Positions 7,959 to 17,790 of a stretch of DNA of 64,000 nt are shown here, piece after piece. Each line of letters opens with the position of its first letter. The stretch's first letter is position 1. The DNA lies in assembly GCA_030427085.1 (NCBI GenBank), contig JAUHXH010000001.1:1178001-1242000 (forward strand). Direction: 5' to 3'. Source of the stretch: Gammaproteobacteria bacterium (lineage in GTDB: Bacteria > Pseudomonadota > Gammaproteobacteria > Pseudomonadales > Halieaceae). The notes under the pieces are model-generated. The model did not search any database. It was not told where the DNA came from and worked only from the letters and a program-made list of their open reading frames with translations. Position numbers and translations under genes: made by a program.

Positions 7959-10386
7959 GGCGCTGGCCTCCCCTTCTCCTGACCGGACCGCTTGCTTTCA
8001 CTGCGGCGAAACCGTACCGCCGGGGATTGAGCTCAGCGTTCACATCGACGGGCAAGCCCGACCGATGTGCTGTCCCGGTTGCCGTGCGGTGTCGCAGCTC
8101 ATCCACGACTCCGGCATGGACCGTTTTTATCGCCAGCGCAGCGCACATAACCTGCGGCCCGAAGCACCCGACCCGGAAGCAACTTCTCGTTACCGCATCT
8201 ACGACGACCCCGAGATAGCCGGCACTTTTTGCACGGCATCGCCCGAGGGCAAACGCGAAGCCAACCTGTTACTGGGCGGATTGACCTGCGCCGCCTGCAC
8301 CTGGCTGGTAGAACACAGCCTGAAGCGCCAGGCCGGCGTGGATGATGCCGTGGTCAATCTGGCACAGCATCGGCTCCGCATACGCTTTGACGCCGAGCAA
8401 GTCGCGCTGAGCGAGTTGTTCCAGCGCATAGAAGCACTGGGCTACACCGCGCGGCCCTTCACCGGCGACCAGCGACGGGAGCAGGCACTGCGCGAACGCA
8501 GGTCGGCCCTGCGCGCGCTGGGTGTGGCGGGGGTTGGCATGATGCAGGTTGGCATGTTTGCGATTGCGCTGCACGCCGGAGACCTGCAGGGTATGGAACC
8601 ACAGTACCAGCGCCTGCTTCGCTGGGTAGCCCTGCTGGTGTGCTCTGCTGTGGTGTTTTATTCCGCCCGGTCTTTTTTCACCACTGCTTGGCGCCACCTG
8701 CGCCACGGCGCGCTGGTGATGGATTTACCCGTGTCCATCGCCATCGGCCTCGCCTACAGCGCTAGCGTGTGGGCCACCGTCAGCGGCACCGGCCAGGTGT
8801 ATTTTGATTCGGTGGTGATGTTCACCTTCTTCCTTCTTCTGGGGCGTTTTATCGAACAGCGCCTGCGACAGCGATCGGTCTGGGACTGGAGTGATGCCGA
8901 GGAGGCATTGCCCGCCGTCGTTCGGCGTTGGGACGATGGCAGCTGGTCCAGCGTCGCCCGGCAACAGTTGCGCCAGGGCGACCGGATTCTGGTTCCACAG
9001 GGAGAGATTATTCCGGTAGACAGCACCGTCGTCTCGGGGCAAAGCAGCGCCGACGAAAGTGCCTTTAACGGTGAACACCTGCCCCGGCCACTAATCAAGG
9101 GGGACCCTGCATTTGCCGGCACACTAAACCTGGAATCAGCGCTGGAACTGGAGGTGCTCGCGGAATACCGGGACAGTCGTCTGGCAGCCCTGCAACGCTC
9201 GGTGGAACTGGCGCATGAAGAGAAACCGGCACTGGCCCGCCTGGCCGACCGGCTGTCGGGTTACTTCGTGGCGGGCGTGCTCGTTACCACGTCTATCACA
9301 GCGCTGTACTGGTGGCAGGTAGAGCCCGCTCGCACCCTGTGGGTTTGCCTGTCAGTGTTGGTGGTGGCCTGTCCCTGCGCACTGGCATTAGCCACTCCCG
9401 CCGCCCTGAGTGGGGCCGCCACCGCCCTTCGCCGGGCGGGTATTCTGGTGCACGGCGAAAATGCCCTGGAAACCTTGCCGCGCGTCACCCATCTGGTATT
9501 TGACAAGACCGGCACGCTCACCCAAGGGGCGTTTTCCCTTGAACATGTCGCACCTTTGAGCAATCTGGAACCGGATCAGTTCCTGCCGCTGTGCGCGGCA
9601 TTACAGGCCTGGTCCTCCCACCCGGTGGCGCAGGCCTTTGGTCATATCACTCCGGACAGCGATGTTTGGGAAGTAGAGTACTTGCCTGGGCTCGGGCTGT
9701 CCGGTCGCTGGCAACACGAACCCGTCCGCCTCGGTAGCGCCGCATTCTGTCGTGAAATAGCGCCCACACTGCCGGACGCGCCTGACCAACCACTTTACTG
9801 GATCGCGCTGGTCAGCGCCGGTCGCCCGCTGGCATGGCTGGGATTGCACGATGCGCCACGCCCGGATTCCGCCGCGATAGTTGCCGCGGCGCGCTCGCAG
9901 GGGCTCGAGGTAGCACTGCTGTCCGGCGACAGTTCCAGTCAGGGGCCATCGATTGCCAACGTCCTGGGCATCGATCGCGCTCTGTTCGGTCTCGGCCCAA
10001 CCCGGAAGCAGGCACAGGTTGCGCAATGGCAACAGGCCGGCGCTGTGGTTGCGATGGTGGGTGATGGCCTCAACGACGCGCCCGTGCTGGCAGCAGCCAA
10101 CGTTTCTTTCGCCGTGGCCAATGCCACTGACCTGGCCCGGGCCCAGGCGGACCTGGTGATCACCGAACACCGCCTGGACCGCGTGCTCTACGCGTTCACC
10201 GTGGCAAGGCACTGCCGCGACATTTTGAAGCAGAACCTGCTCTGGGCGCTGGGTTACAATGTTGCCGCGATTCCACTGGCCGCAGCGGGCTGGATTCCTC
10301 CCTGGGCGGCCGCCATCGGCATGTCGGCCAGCAGCCTGGTGGTGGTGGCAAACTCCCTGCGCCTGAACCGGCGCGCGGTCGACTGA
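7939..10386 (+). CDS. ccoI: Copper-exporting P-type ATPase for cbb3 maturation (CcoI/FixI)
   Basis: A P1B-type copper ATPase that supplies copper to the cbb3 oxidase. Order of parts: a cysteine-rich N terminus (CFHC and PMCCPGC), an HMA domain with LTCAACTW, membrane helices, the ion-channel motif CPC in VACPCALALATPAAL, the phosphorylation site DKTGTLTQG, and the hinge GDGLNDAPV. I chose the GTG at 7939, with GGGGGAAC just upstream and VNSAAPEALAS as N terminus, giving 815 residues. An earlier ATG at 7867 would add 24 residues without family likeness and overlap ccoH by 92 bases. ccoS follows after 7 bases. Confidence 0.95.
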   Translation: MNSAAPEALASPSPDRTACFHCGETVPPGIELSVHIDGQARPMCCPGCRAVSQLIHDSGMDRFYRQRSAHNLRPEAPDPEATSRYRIYDDPEIAGTFCTASPEGKREANLLLGGLTCAACTWLVEHSLKRQAGVDDAVVNLAQHRLRIRFDAEQVALSELFQRIEALGYTARPFTGDQRREQALRERRSALRALGVAGVGMMQVGMFAIALHAGDLQGMEPQYQRLLRWVALLVCSAVVFYSARSFFTTAWRHLRHGALVMDLPVSIAIGLAYSASVWATVSGTGQVYFDSVVMFTFFLLLGRFIEQRLRQRSVWDWSDAEEALPAVVRRWDDGSWSSVARQQLRQGDRILVPQGEIIPVDSTVVSGQSSADESAFNGEHLPRPLIKGDPAFAGTLNLESALELEVLAEYRDSRLAALQRSVELAHEEKPALARLADRLSGYFVAGVLVTTSITALYWWQVEPARTLWVCLSVLVVACPCALALATPAALSGAATALRRAGILVHGENALETLPRVTHLVFDKTGTLTQGAFSLEHVAPLSNLEPDQFLPLCAALQAWSSHPVAQAFGHITPDSDVWEVEYLPGLGLSGRWQHEPVRLGSAAFCREIAPTLPDAPDQPLYWIALVSAGRPLAWLGLHDAPRPDSAAIVAAARSQGLEVALLSGDSSSQGPSIANVLGIDRALFGLGPTRKQAQVAQWQQAGAVVAMVGDGLNDAPVLAAANVSFAVANATDLARAQADLVITEHRLDRVLYAFTVARHCRDILKQNLLWALGYNVAAIPLAAAGWIPPWAAAIGMSASSLVVVANSLRLNRRAVD

Positions 10387-10393
10387 AGGTGTC

Positions 10394-10555
10394 ATGGAAA
10401 GTCTGTATTTGCTGATCCCCGTTGCGCTGGTGTTTTGTGCCCTGGCGATCAAGTTACTGCTGTGGGCAATCGACTCCGGGCAGTACGACGACCTGGACAA
10501 GGAGTCCTGGCGGATTCTGTCGGACGAAGACGACGACGGCGACACCAAACCCTGA
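10394..10555 (+). CDS. ccoS: cbb3 oxidase assembly protein CcoS (FixS)
   Basis: A 53-residue single-span protein directly after ccoI. It begins MESLYLLIPVALVF, has one N-terminal helix (residues 5-25), then the conserved WAIDSGQYDDLD motif, and ends in an acidic tail. The segment after the helix, with D-S-G-Q-Y/F-D-D-L, is diagnostic of CcoS. CcoS is required for inserting cofactors into the oxidase. Its stop is one base from the start of the next gene, so the downstream SafE-like gene belongs to the same operon. Confidence 0.94.
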   Translation: MESLYLLIPVALVFCALAIKLLLWAIDSGQYDDLDKESWRILSDEDDDGDTKP

Positions 10556-10556
10556 G

Positions 10557-11261
10557 ATGCCTGCGGAACTCACTATTCTCAGTGCCCTGCTGATCGGCCT
10601 CGCGGGCGGTGGTCACTGTCTGGGGATGTGCGGTGGCATCGCTGCCGGACTCGGTATGGGTAGCACCAATTCGACAGTGCTCACCCTCGCCTACCATGTT
10701 GGTCGCCTGCTCAGTTACACCCTCTTAGGTGCCTTGCTCGGCGCGGCTGCCGCCAGTATAGATGTCAACAGTTCGCTGATGGTGTTGCGCTACCTCGCCG
10801 GCATACTGCTGATCGCAATGGCCTTGTCCATTATCGGTTGGTGGAGCCCACTGCAGTGGCTGGAGCGCGCCGGGGGAGTCCTCTGGCAACCAGTGCAATC
10901 ACTGGGCAGGCGGTGGTTTCCGCCAAAGCGCTGGCCACAGGGGCTGGCGCTGGGATTGTGCTGGGGCCTGATGCCCTGCGGATTGATTTACAGCAGTCTG
11001 GCCTGGGCGGCCACCAGCGCCAATGCGGCGCACAGCGCCCTGCTGATGTTGTGTTTTGGGCTGGGTACACTACCCGCCATGTTGGCGGTCAGTTTCAGCG
11101 CGGCGGGAGTACAACAGTGGCTGCGCCGCCGGGAGTTCAAGCTGGCGATGGCGCTGGTACTGGCACTGTCCGGTGCCTGGACCCTGTATGTCACCTGGCA
11201 ACACAGCGGCCACACCGGTAATGCAATGGGCGATACGCCGCACTCACACCACCTTCATTAA
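10557..11261 (+). CDS. SafE/DsbD_2-type membrane protein of the cbb3 cluster
   Basis: A 234-residue polytopic membrane protein of the sulfite exporter TauE/SafE annotation group (COG2836 type), related to the DsbD transmembrane and UreH-like families. Visible marks are GLAGGGHCLGMCGGIAAGL near the N terminus, YHVGRLLSYTLLG, and GLCWGLMPCGLIYSSL with its CxxxxMPCG. Such genes commonly follow ccoS in gammaproteobacteria. The C-terminal tail is histidine-rich (GDTPHSHHLH), which suggests metal contact. A role in metal or redox handling for oxidase assembly is an inference from position; sulfite export is not shown. The ATG at 10557 immediately follows the ccoS stop. Confidence 0.85.
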   Translation: MPAELTILSALLIGLAGGGHCLGMCGGIAAGLGMGSTNSTVLTLAYHVGRLLSYTLLGALLGAAAASIDVNSSLMVLRYLAGILLIAMALSIIGWWSPLQWLERAGGVLWQPVQSLGRRWFPPKRWPQGLALGLCWGLMPCGLIYSSLAWAATSANAAHSALLMLCFGLGTLPAMLAVSFSAAGVQQWLRRREFKLAMALVLALSGAWTLYVTWQHSGHTGNAMGDTPHSHHLH

Positions 11262-11292
11262 AGCTGCATTAGAGCTGCACTAGCGCTGCCCG

Positions 11293-11979
11293 TTACTCCC
11301 AAAGCGCCGTTTGATGTCGGCCACAACCGGATAGCGCAATACCATCGAGGTTGACCGTGACGACATAGGGGAATTGCGCCCCGCTCATGCTGTCAGCACA
11401 GAGCGCTTCGGTAAAGGTCACTACGACATCGTGATCCTCATTCCCGGCGGTGAATCGTACCCCCTCCGCCAGGATCTCGCGGGTATGATCGAGCAGCAAA
11501 ATGCGCGTGGCACCATAATTGCCCTGATAGAGCATCGGCCCACTGTCCTTTACTTCTATCGACCACCCCGGCTCATTGCCCACGCCGCGAAAGGTTACCC
11601 CACGCCGCCAGGCATCCTCCCACGGCGCTTCCCGGCGGTTCAGGCGGCAGTCCAGCCGCTCATGCCCGGGACGCTCCAGCATTGCTTCATTGCCCTTGCT
11701 CCACAGGGAGATTCCGTCGCTCTCATAACGCACCCCTGAGCCGCTGCGCACCTGCCCGAGCACGAAGTAGCCCTCGGGTAACCACACGGCCAACTCGCCC
11801 GGCCCGGTGCGCGCCACCAGGCGCAGTTCCTGGCAGTCGTAAACCAGGGTTTTCGCGGTCTCTACCGGGGCCATTTCGCCGCCTGCGGTCTCTGTGTTTG
11901 ATGATCCGGCGCAGGCAGTCATTACGACAGCGGCAAGCCCGGTGGAAAACAGTTTCAGCCGATCGGGCCAATCATTCAT
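11293..11979 (-). CDS. Lipoprotein with MliC-like and COG3650-type regions
   Basis: A 228-residue secreted lipoprotein. The N-terminal signal ends in a lipobox VMTAC, so Cys 23 or so should be lipidated. The first third (VYDCQELRL through SGVRYESDGISLWSKGNEAML) has the pattern of MliC, a periplasmic inhibitor of C-type lysozyme. The rest (GNEPGWSIEV, RFTAGNEDHDVVVTF, ALCADSMSG, ALSGCG) matches the COG3650-type domain often found with MliC or heat-shock HslJ-like modules. The ATG at 11979 has a GGAAG site and overlaps the rarD stop (ATGA). A role in envelope defence is inferred from the domain, not shown. Confidence 0.8.
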   Translation of the reverse strand: MNDWPDRLKLFSTGLAAVVMTACAGSSNTETAGGEMAPVETAKTLVYDCQELRLVARTGPGELAVWLPEGYFVLGQVRSGSGVRYESDGISLWSKGNEAMLERPGHERLDCRLNRREAPWEDAWRRGVTFRGVGNEPGWSIEVKDSGPMLYQGNYGATRILLLDHTREILAEGVRFTAGNEDHDVVVTFTEALCADSMSGAQFPYVVTVNLDGIALSGCGRHQTALWE

Positions 11980-12932
11980 CGGGAATCTTCCTCCGGCAGG
12001 GAACGCGCATCCAGTGTGACTGGCCGATCGCGGCGCGACATGCGGCGCAACGACCCCAGCGTCAGTACCACCAGGCCAGTCCACACCAGCCCGAATGCAA
12101 GCAGGCGTTCCGGTGGCAAGGGTTCATTGAAGATCGCCACGGCAATCAACAACTGAGTGCTCGGCCCAATGTAGCCCACCAGGCCCATTGCCGTCAGCGG
12201 CATCAGGCGACTGCCGGCAATCGACGCCAGCAGTGGAACCACCGTCATCAGTCCAGCACCCAGCAAAAACACGTCAACACGCAGACCATGTTGACCGAGT
12301 CCGGCACCATCACGAAGCAGAAAAACGTACAGGGCAAAGGGCAACATCAACAGGGATTCCAGGCCCAATCCCGGCAGCGCCCCCACGGTAACACCTTTGC
12401 GAACTGCGCTATAAGTGCCGAAGGTAAAGGCCACACCCAAAGCCACCCAGGGTAACCCGCCCTGCGCCACAATCAATACGCCGACACCCAGTACCGCAAA
12501 CGCTACCGCAACCAGCTTCAGCGGTTCGATGCGTTCGCGAAACACCACTAATCCCAGTGCCACATTCACCAGTGGTAGCAGGAAGTAACCCATGCTGGCA
12601 TTACTGGTTTGGCCGTTACTGACTGCCCAGAGGAAGATGCCCCAGTTCCCCGCTGACAGTGCGGCACATGCGGCCAGAATGGCCATGGTTCGCGGCTGGC
12701 GCAGCCACTGCATGGTGCTACCCAGCTCGCGCATAAACCACAGGGTTAGCAAAAGGGTCGGCGCGGACCACACAATACGGTGCACCAGCAGGTCATTGGA
12801 ATCCACTGGTGCGGTTTGCACCCAGTACAGAGGCGCCACGCCCCACAACAAGTGCGCGGTAATCGCGAGCAAGGTGCCGCGTGTGGTATCACTCATGGGT
12901 GTGCGTGGAGAAGTTGGAGGCGCTTCGGTCAC
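11976..12932 (-). CDS. rarD: RarD-type EamA transporter
   Basis: A 318-residue membrane protein of the EamA/DMT superfamily with about ten helices. The segment GTLLAITAHLLWGVAPLYW is the RarD N-terminal signature, and VGYIGPSTQLLIAVAIFNEPL is typical of its second half. RarD was named for chloramphenicol sensitivity; its substrate is not established. The start is a GTG at 12932 that overlaps the stop of the upstream transporter gene (GTGA). The stop overlaps the lipoprotein start. The three genes 13642-11293 are therefore translationally coupled. Confidence 0.9.
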   Translation of the reverse strand: MTEAPPTSPRTPMSDTTRGTLLAITAHLLWGVAPLYWVQTAPVDSNDLLVHRIVWSAPTLLLTLWFMRELGSTMQWLRQPRTMAILAACAALSAGNWGIFLWAVSNGQTSNASMGYFLLPLVNVALGLVVFRERIEPLKLVAVAFAVLGVGVLIVAQGGLPWVALGVAFTFGTYSAVRKGVTVGALPGLGLESLLMLPFALYVFLLRDGAGLGQHGLRVDVFLLGAGLMTVVPLLASIAGSRLMPLTAMGLVGYIGPSTQLLIAVAIFNEPLPPERLLAFGLVWTGLVVLTLGSLRRMSRRDRPVTLDARSLPEEDSR

Positions 12933-13642
12933 AACAGGTTACTCACAATCATGCGCAGGGCCAGCAGCGTTACCAGCCAGCGAAACCAGCGCTGAAAATC
13001 GCGCTCGGGGATAAAACGGCGCAGACGGGTGCCCACCCAGGAGCCCGCGATCACTGCCACCGCAAGACTGGCGATCAGGGGCAACCACGAGGCAAAACTG
13101 AAACCGAGCAGGGCGAAGGCAACGGTGCGCAACACATGATTGAGGCTCATGTACACCGCTGTATTTACCACCAGCCAGTCGCGCTGCTTGCCAAACTGTA
13201 ACATCACGGCCGCGCCGAGTGGCCCGGTGGCACCAGCCACCATACCAATGCCCGTCTGGTAAAAACCCAACAAACCGAGGGAGGCACGGCTGCCGCCCCG
13301 TACACCGGGCAGTTTCACCCAGGTAATCAGCAGGATAAATACACCCACGATTGCCGGTAACCAGGTTAAATCCAGACTCTGGTACACACCGCCACCCACA
13401 GCCGCACCCAATACTCCGCCAGCAATAACAGGAGGAACCAGGTGCCAGTCGATATGCCGCCAGCCGAGCAGCGCGCGGCTGCCATTACTCGCCAACTGTG
13501 TCACGGCATGTACAGGTAGTAGCGCCTGGGGAGGCACCAGGCCGGACATCAGCGTCATCAACAACACGCCACCACCCATGCCCAGTGCGCCGGCCAAACA
13601 GGAACTGAAAAAGCCGGCAGCTACCAGCCAGTATGCATCCAA
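12929..13642 (-). CDS. TSUP-family membrane transporter (TauE/SafE, DUF81 type)
   Basis: A 237-residue membrane protein of the TSUP family. It shows the two-fold pattern of the family: GFFSSCLAGALGMGGGVLL in the first half and GFYQTGIGMVAGATGPLGA in the second, with about seven helices. TSUP members move sulfite, sulfoacetate or other organosulfur anions; the substrate here cannot be told. The start appears to be a TTG at 13642 preceded by GGAGA; no ATG or GTG is available in frame nearby. First gene of the coupled trio. It is divergent from sthA across a 145-base gap. Confidence 0.85.
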   Translation of the reverse strand: MDAYWLVAAGFFSSCLAGALGMGGGVLLMTLMSGLVPPQALLPVHAVTQLASNGSRALLGWRHIDWHLVPPVIAGGVLGAAVGGGVYQSLDLTWLPAIVGVFILLITWVKLPGVRGGSRASLGLLGFYQTGIGMVAGATGPLGAAVMLQFGKQRDWLVVNTAVYMSLNHVLRTVAFALLGFSFASWLPLIASLAVAVIAGSWVGTRLRRFIPERDFQRWFRWLVTLLALRMIVSNLL

Positions 13643-13787
13643 GTGAAATCTCCGGGGAAAACGCGGTCTTTCGACCCTGGTCGAATTTACCTGACCGGGA
13701 GCCGCGACTACAATACACCTTTTGCGTTAGCCACGCTCCCGCCCGCCCCCACTGCGCGATCCGGGAAGGGAGCAACAGGAATTCCAG

Positions 13788-15188
13788 ATGAGTAATTACG
13801 ACTACGACGTACTGGTGTTGGGCAGTGGTCCGGCCGGCGAGTCGGCGGCCCTGAATGCCGCCAAACACCAGAAACGAGCCGCTGTTATCGAGCAAAATGC
13901 CCTGGTGGGCGGGGGCTGTACCCACCGCGGCACTATTCCGTCCAAGGCATTGCGTCACGCCGTCAAACAATTGATGCGCTTCAACAGCGGTAAACTGTAT
14001 CGGGCCATCGGACAGATTCGCAAGATCCCCTACCCCACCATGCTCAGTGTGGCGGCCGGTGTGATCGAAAAACAGGTGGACATGCGCGCCAAATTTTATT
14101 CGCGCAACAATATCGAGGTGTTTCGCGGAGAAGCGAGTTTTGTTGATGACCACACCGTTCAGCTAAAGCTCCCGGACGGTGCGGTGGAGACAATCAGCGC
14201 ACGCGACATCGTTATCGCGACGGGCGCCAGCCCGTACCACCCTGCCGACATCGACTTCAGTCACCCCCGTGTCTACGACAGCGACAGCATCCTCGATTTA
14301 CAGCACACGCCACGGAAGATACTGATATACGGTGCGGGCGTTATCGGCTGCGAGTACGCCTCTATCTTCAGTGGCCTGGGCATCAAGGTTGAACTGATCA
14401 ACAGCTTCGACTATCTGCTGGCCTTCCTTGACGATGAGATCTCTGTGGCGCTGAACTACCACCTACGCGACATGGGCGTGATGGTGCGCCACCGGGAGGA
14501 GTACGAAAAAGTCGAGGCCGACGACAACGGTATTACGCTGCACCTGAAATCCGGCAAGCGCCTCAAGGGTGACGCCCTGTTGTGGTGTAACGGCCGCACC
14601 GGCAACACCGCCGGCCTGAATCTCTCAGCCATCGGGCTTGAAGCAGATTCGCGTGGCCAGTTACAGGTTAACAAGCAATACCAGACAGACGTGGCCAATG
14701 TCTTCGCGGTGGGCGACGTAATCGGCTGGCCGAGCCTGGCCAGCGCCGCCTATGACCAGGGCCGCTCTGCCGCCGCCGTGGTGCGCGGCAAAGAAACTGT
14801 TCGCTATGTCGATGACGTGCCAACTGGCATTTATACTATTCCCGAGATCAGCTCGGTCGGACGTACAGAGAAGGAGCTTACCGAGGCCCGCATTCCCTTC
14901 GAAGTGGGCCGCGCCCTGTTCAAGGACACGGCGAGAGGCCAGATTTCCGGCGAAGACGTGGGTATGTTGAAAATCCTGTTCAACCCCGACTCCCTGGAGA
15001 TTCTCGGCATTCACTGTTTCGGCGCCGAAGCGACGGAGATCATCCATATCGGCCAGGCCATTATGAAACAGGACGGGCCGGGCAATACGCTGCGTTACTT
15101 CATCACCACCACGTTCAACTACCCCACCATGGCCGAGGCTTATCGCATTGCGGCGCTGAACGGTTTGAACCGCCTGACGGGTTATTGA
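13788..15188 (+). CDS. sthA: Soluble pyridine nucleotide transhydrogenase
   Basis: A 466-residue flavoprotein that moves reducing equivalents between NADPH and NAD in the cytoplasm. FAD binding: [17 protein letters not shown] at the N terminus and [21 protein letters not shown] near residue 305. NAD(P) binding: [15 protein letters not shown]. The site that holds the redox disulfide in related reductases reads [17 protein letters not shown], with Thr in place of the second Cys, which separates SthA from lipoamide dehydrogenase. Length fits (E. coli SthA is 466). Single gene between divergent and convergent neighbours. Confidence 0.97.
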   Translation: MSNYDYDVLVLGSGPAGESAALNAAKHQKRAAVIEQNALVGGGCTHRGTIPSKALRHAVKQLMRFNSGKLYRAIGQIRKIPYPTMLSVAAGVIEKQVDMRAKFYSRNNIEVFRGEASFVDDHTVQLKLPDGAVETISARDIVIATGASPYHPADIDFSHPRVYDSDSILDLQHTPRKILIYGAGVIGCEYASIFSGLGIKVELINSFDYLLAFLDDEISVALNYHLRDMGVMVRHREEYEKVEADDNGITLHLKSGKRLKGDALLWCNGRTGNTAGLNLSAIGLEADSRGQLQVNKQYQTDVANVFAVGDVIGWPSLASAAYDQGRSAAAVVRGKETVRYVDDVPTGIYTIPEISSVGRTEKELTEARIPFEVGRALFKDTARGQISGEDVGMLKILFNPDSLEILGIHCFGAEATEIIHIGQAIMKQDGPGNTLRYFITTTFNYPTMAEAYRIAALNGLNRLTGY

Positions 15189-15228
15189 TATCGCGATGGA
15201 GTGAAAAATACTTCCGTAAGAACCGCGA

Positions 15229-16428
15229 TTAGTCGACCTCAGAAACCGGCAACCGCCGCAACAACTCCATCATCGCCCTGCCATTGTGGTAGGGCCCTTT
15301 CCAGAAGCCGGCCTTGTACCCGGTGCCGGCATCGGGGCCTTGTGCCCCATCGCTGTACCAGTGCCATTCACCCGCCTCGGCATCCAGGTGATGGGCCACG
15401 ATGTAGTCCCAGAGTTGCTCACTGAATTGTAAATAGCGGGCCTCACCACTCAGGGCGTAGGCGTTCACAAAACCCACCATCGCCTCCGCCTGGGGCCACC
15501 AGACACTGAGCGACTCGTAAGGAGCACCCGCCTGATCGAAAGGCCGCTCCTCGATGAAGAAACCCGCCTGGTCCAGAGCTTTGTCTGCACACACCGACGC
15601 CATCTGCAGCACCTGCTGATGTACACGCTGCGTTAGCGCGTCATCGCCCAGCACCGTCACCGCCTCCCACAGTAGCCAGCTGCATTCAATGTCGTGGCCG
15701 AAACTGTAGGCGCTGGAAAGATCGCGTCCATCGACATCCAGGTATAAGCGCAGATGCCCTTCTTCGTTGATGAAACAGTCGCAGAGTAACTCGATGCCCT
15801 CTCGTAAAAAACGGCGGTGTGCAACGGATGGATCGAGTTCTGTAAGCCGGGTGACCGCCTCGACAATATGAAGGTGCGTATTCATGGACAGCGGCGCGGC
15901 GACATCGCGCTCACTCAAACGCATGGTACTGGCTGGCACCCAATCCCGATCAAAGGATTCCAGAAAACCCGGGCCAGAAGGGTTCCGCGCAACCTCTCGC
16001 AACAGCGCGGCGGTATCGCGCGCCAGCGTCCGAGCGGCCGAGTCGCCGGTGGCCTGTGCGTAGGTGCTAACGGCGTAGATAGCAAAGGCTTGTGCAAAGA
16101 CCTGCTTGCGATCTGCCACCACTTGCCCCTGGTAGTCCACACACCAGTAGAAACCACCGTGCTCCGTATCCAGAAAACACCTTATCAGGTAGTCATAGGC
16201 GCGACGAGCCATGGACAGCGCGCTGACATCCCGGCGTGTCCTGGCCAGCTCACTGAAAAACCAGAGGATGCGCGTATTCAGGACAATGCCTTTGTCGGCG
16301 CCTTCCTGCACGCTCCCATCCCGGCCAACGCAACCGGCAAAGCCCCCGTGCTCGGCATCCAACGCCTCGTTGCTCCACCACCGGGCGATACGATTTAACT
16401 CTCGTTCACAGGCGCCAGGATCAGGCAT
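15229..16428 (-). CDS. AGE-family epimerase, probable cellobiose/mannobiose 2-epimerase
   Basis: A 399-residue (alpha/alpha)6-barrel protein of the N-acylglucosamine 2-epimerase superfamily. The motifs [53 protein letters not shown] and [12 protein letters not shown] place it with cellobiose and mannobiose 2-epimerases. The catalytic His residues are likely those in HDIECSW and KGPYHNGR. With the adjacent GH130 phosphorylase it would convert beta-1,4-mannobiose to mannosyl-glucose in the cytoplasm. There is no signal peptide. Its start lies 8 bases inside the GH130 gene, so the two are coupled. Convergent with sthA. Confidence 0.88.
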   Translation of the reverse strand: MPDPGACERELNRIARWWSNEALDAEHGGFAGCVGRDGSVQEGADKGIVLNTRILWFFSELARTRRDVSALSMARRAYDYLIRCFLDTEHGGFYWCVDYQGQVVADRKQVFAQAFAIYAVSTYAQATGDSAARTLARDTAALLREVARNPSGPGFLESFDRDWVPASTMRLSERDVAAPLSMNTHLHIVEAVTRLTELDPSVAHRRFLREGIELLCDCFINEEGHLRLYLDVDGRDLSSAYSFGHDIECSWLLWEAVTVLGDDALTQRVHQQVLQMASVCADKALDQAGFFIEERPFDQAGAPYESLSVWWPQAEAMVGFVNAYALSGEARYLQFSEQLWDYIVAHHLDAEAGEWHWYSDGAQGPDAGTGYKAGFWKGPYHNGRAMMELLRRLPVSEVD

Positions 16429-17599
16429 GGTTCTGCATTTGGCGATTGGCGTTAATCAGCTCACAACGCTGGCGTACCGACTCAGCGGAGCGCAAGCCGT
16501 CCGGCGGAGTATGCAACACATAGTCTGTGAGTTGGGCCACGGACGAGGTGGCAACGTGAAGGCGAGTGTCGGAAGAGGCATAGTAGAGATAAACCGTGCC
16601 GTCCGGTGCCTCGATCCAGCCATTGCTGAATACCACATTGGACACATCCCCCACACGCTCGTCACCCAGCGGGGACAGCAGGTGCCCCGCTGGCCGGTGT
16701 GTAACCACCCAGGGACGGTCCAGTTCGGTCATAAACAGGTACAGCACGTAACGTAGACCCGCCGCAGTGTTGCGCACGCCGTGGGCGAGTTGTAACCAGC
16801 CGTGGTCCGTCTTGATGGGCGCCGGGCCGAGCCCGTTCTTCAACTCGTTGACCGTGTGGTAGACCTTCGGGTCCACCAGCACTTCTTCTTCGATACACGG
16901 CGCTGCCATGCTGTCGGTAAGCCCCCAACCAATTCCGCCACCGGCACCCACTTCGATGAAACCGTCCTGGCCACGAGTGTAAAGGCCGTACTTGCCCCCG
17001 ACGAACTCCGGGTGCAGTACCACATTGCGCTGCTGGCCAGACTGCGTGATCAAATCAGGCAATCGCTCCCAATCAGCCAGGTCTCGGCTGCGCACAATGC
17101 CGCAGGCGGCAACAGCAGCGCTGGTATCTTCCGGGTAATTGGGGTCCTTACGCTCAGTACAGAACAGTCCGTAAATATAGCCATCTTCGTGTTGGACCAG
17201 ACGCATGTCATACACGTTGACGTCCGGATCTGCAGTTTCCGGAATAACAATTGGCTGGCTGTGAAAACGAAAGCCGTCGACGCCGTTGTCACTCTCAGCG
17301 AGTGCAAAAAACGATTTCCTATCCACGCCTTCCACTCGTACTGCCAACAGATAGCGACCCTGCCAGTACAGGGCGCCGGCATTGAAGGTGGCATTGATCC
17401 CCAGGCGCTCCATGAAGAAGGGGTTGCGTGCGGGATCGAAATCGTAACGCCACTCCAGGGGCACATGGTCGGCTGTGACGACCGGATCACGCCAGCGAGT
17501 ATAGATGCCGTTGCCCAGTGGCTCCGGGGTATTAGTCCGCGCCAGCAGGGTCTCCTGCGCAATCTGGAGTTGGCTGCGGCGGCGTTGGTACACGGACAT
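16421..17599 (-). CDS. GH130 beta-mannoside phosphorylase (mannosylglucose phosphorylase-like)
   Basis: A 392-residue five-bladed propeller enzyme of family GH130. Recognisable parts are [62 protein letters not shown] and [27 protein letters not shown]. The Asp in NVYDMRL fits the conserved catalytic acid of the family. GH130 enzymes split beta-mannosides with phosphate to give alpha-mannose 1-phosphate. The paired 2-epimerase points to 4-O-beta-mannosyl-glucose as substrate. ATG at 17599 has GAGGG upstream. A LacI-type dyad lies 55-68 bases before the start. Exact GH130 subfamily not determined. Confidence 0.9.
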   Translation of the reverse strand: MSVYQRRRSQLQIAQETLLARTNTPEPLGNGIYTRWRDPVVTADHVPLEWRYDFDPARNPFFMERLGINATFNAGALYWQGRYLLAVRVEGVDRKSFFALAESDNGVDGFRFHSQPIVIPETADPDVNVYDMRLVQHEDGYIYGLFCTERKDPNYPEDTSAAVAACGIVRSRDLADWERLPDLITQSGQQRNVVLHPEFVGGKYGLYTRGQDGFIEVGAGGGIGWGLTDSMAAPCIEEEVLVDPKVYHTVNELKNGLGPAPIKTDHGWLQLAHGVRNTAAGLRYVLYLFMTELDRPWVVTHRPAGHLLSPLGDERVGDVSNVVFSNGWIEAPDGTVYLYYASSDTRLHVATSSVAQLTDYVLHTPPDGLRSAESVRQRCELINANRQMQNHA

Positions 17600-17640
17600 G
17601 CGTAACGCCCTCTATGTGGTGATGATGAAAACGATGTTGC

Positions 17641-17675
17641 TTGCGGAGCATAATGTAACCGGTTACACTCCGCAA
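17641..17675. promoter_or_regulatory. LacI-type operator with flanking inverted arms
   Basis: A perfect 14-bp palindrome TGTAACCGGTTACA (17654-17667), with the central CG typical of LacI/GalR operators, lies between the divergent GH130 and lacI genes. It is framed by an outer inverted repeat, TTGCGGAG (17641-17648) and CTCCGCAA (17668-17675). The same 14-bp dyad recurs at 18834-18847. The neighbouring LacI-family protein is the obvious candidate to bind it and to control GH130-epimerase and perhaps its own gene. Confidence 0.85.
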
Positions 17676-17790
17676 CACCTGATTCACCGGCCTTCGTGAA
17701 ATAATGCTACGTTGCACCGTGTCCACAGCGTTAATCGACAGACCTTAACGATTGCGGCGAAGAACCCGGACTGGCACACAGGACGTCACC

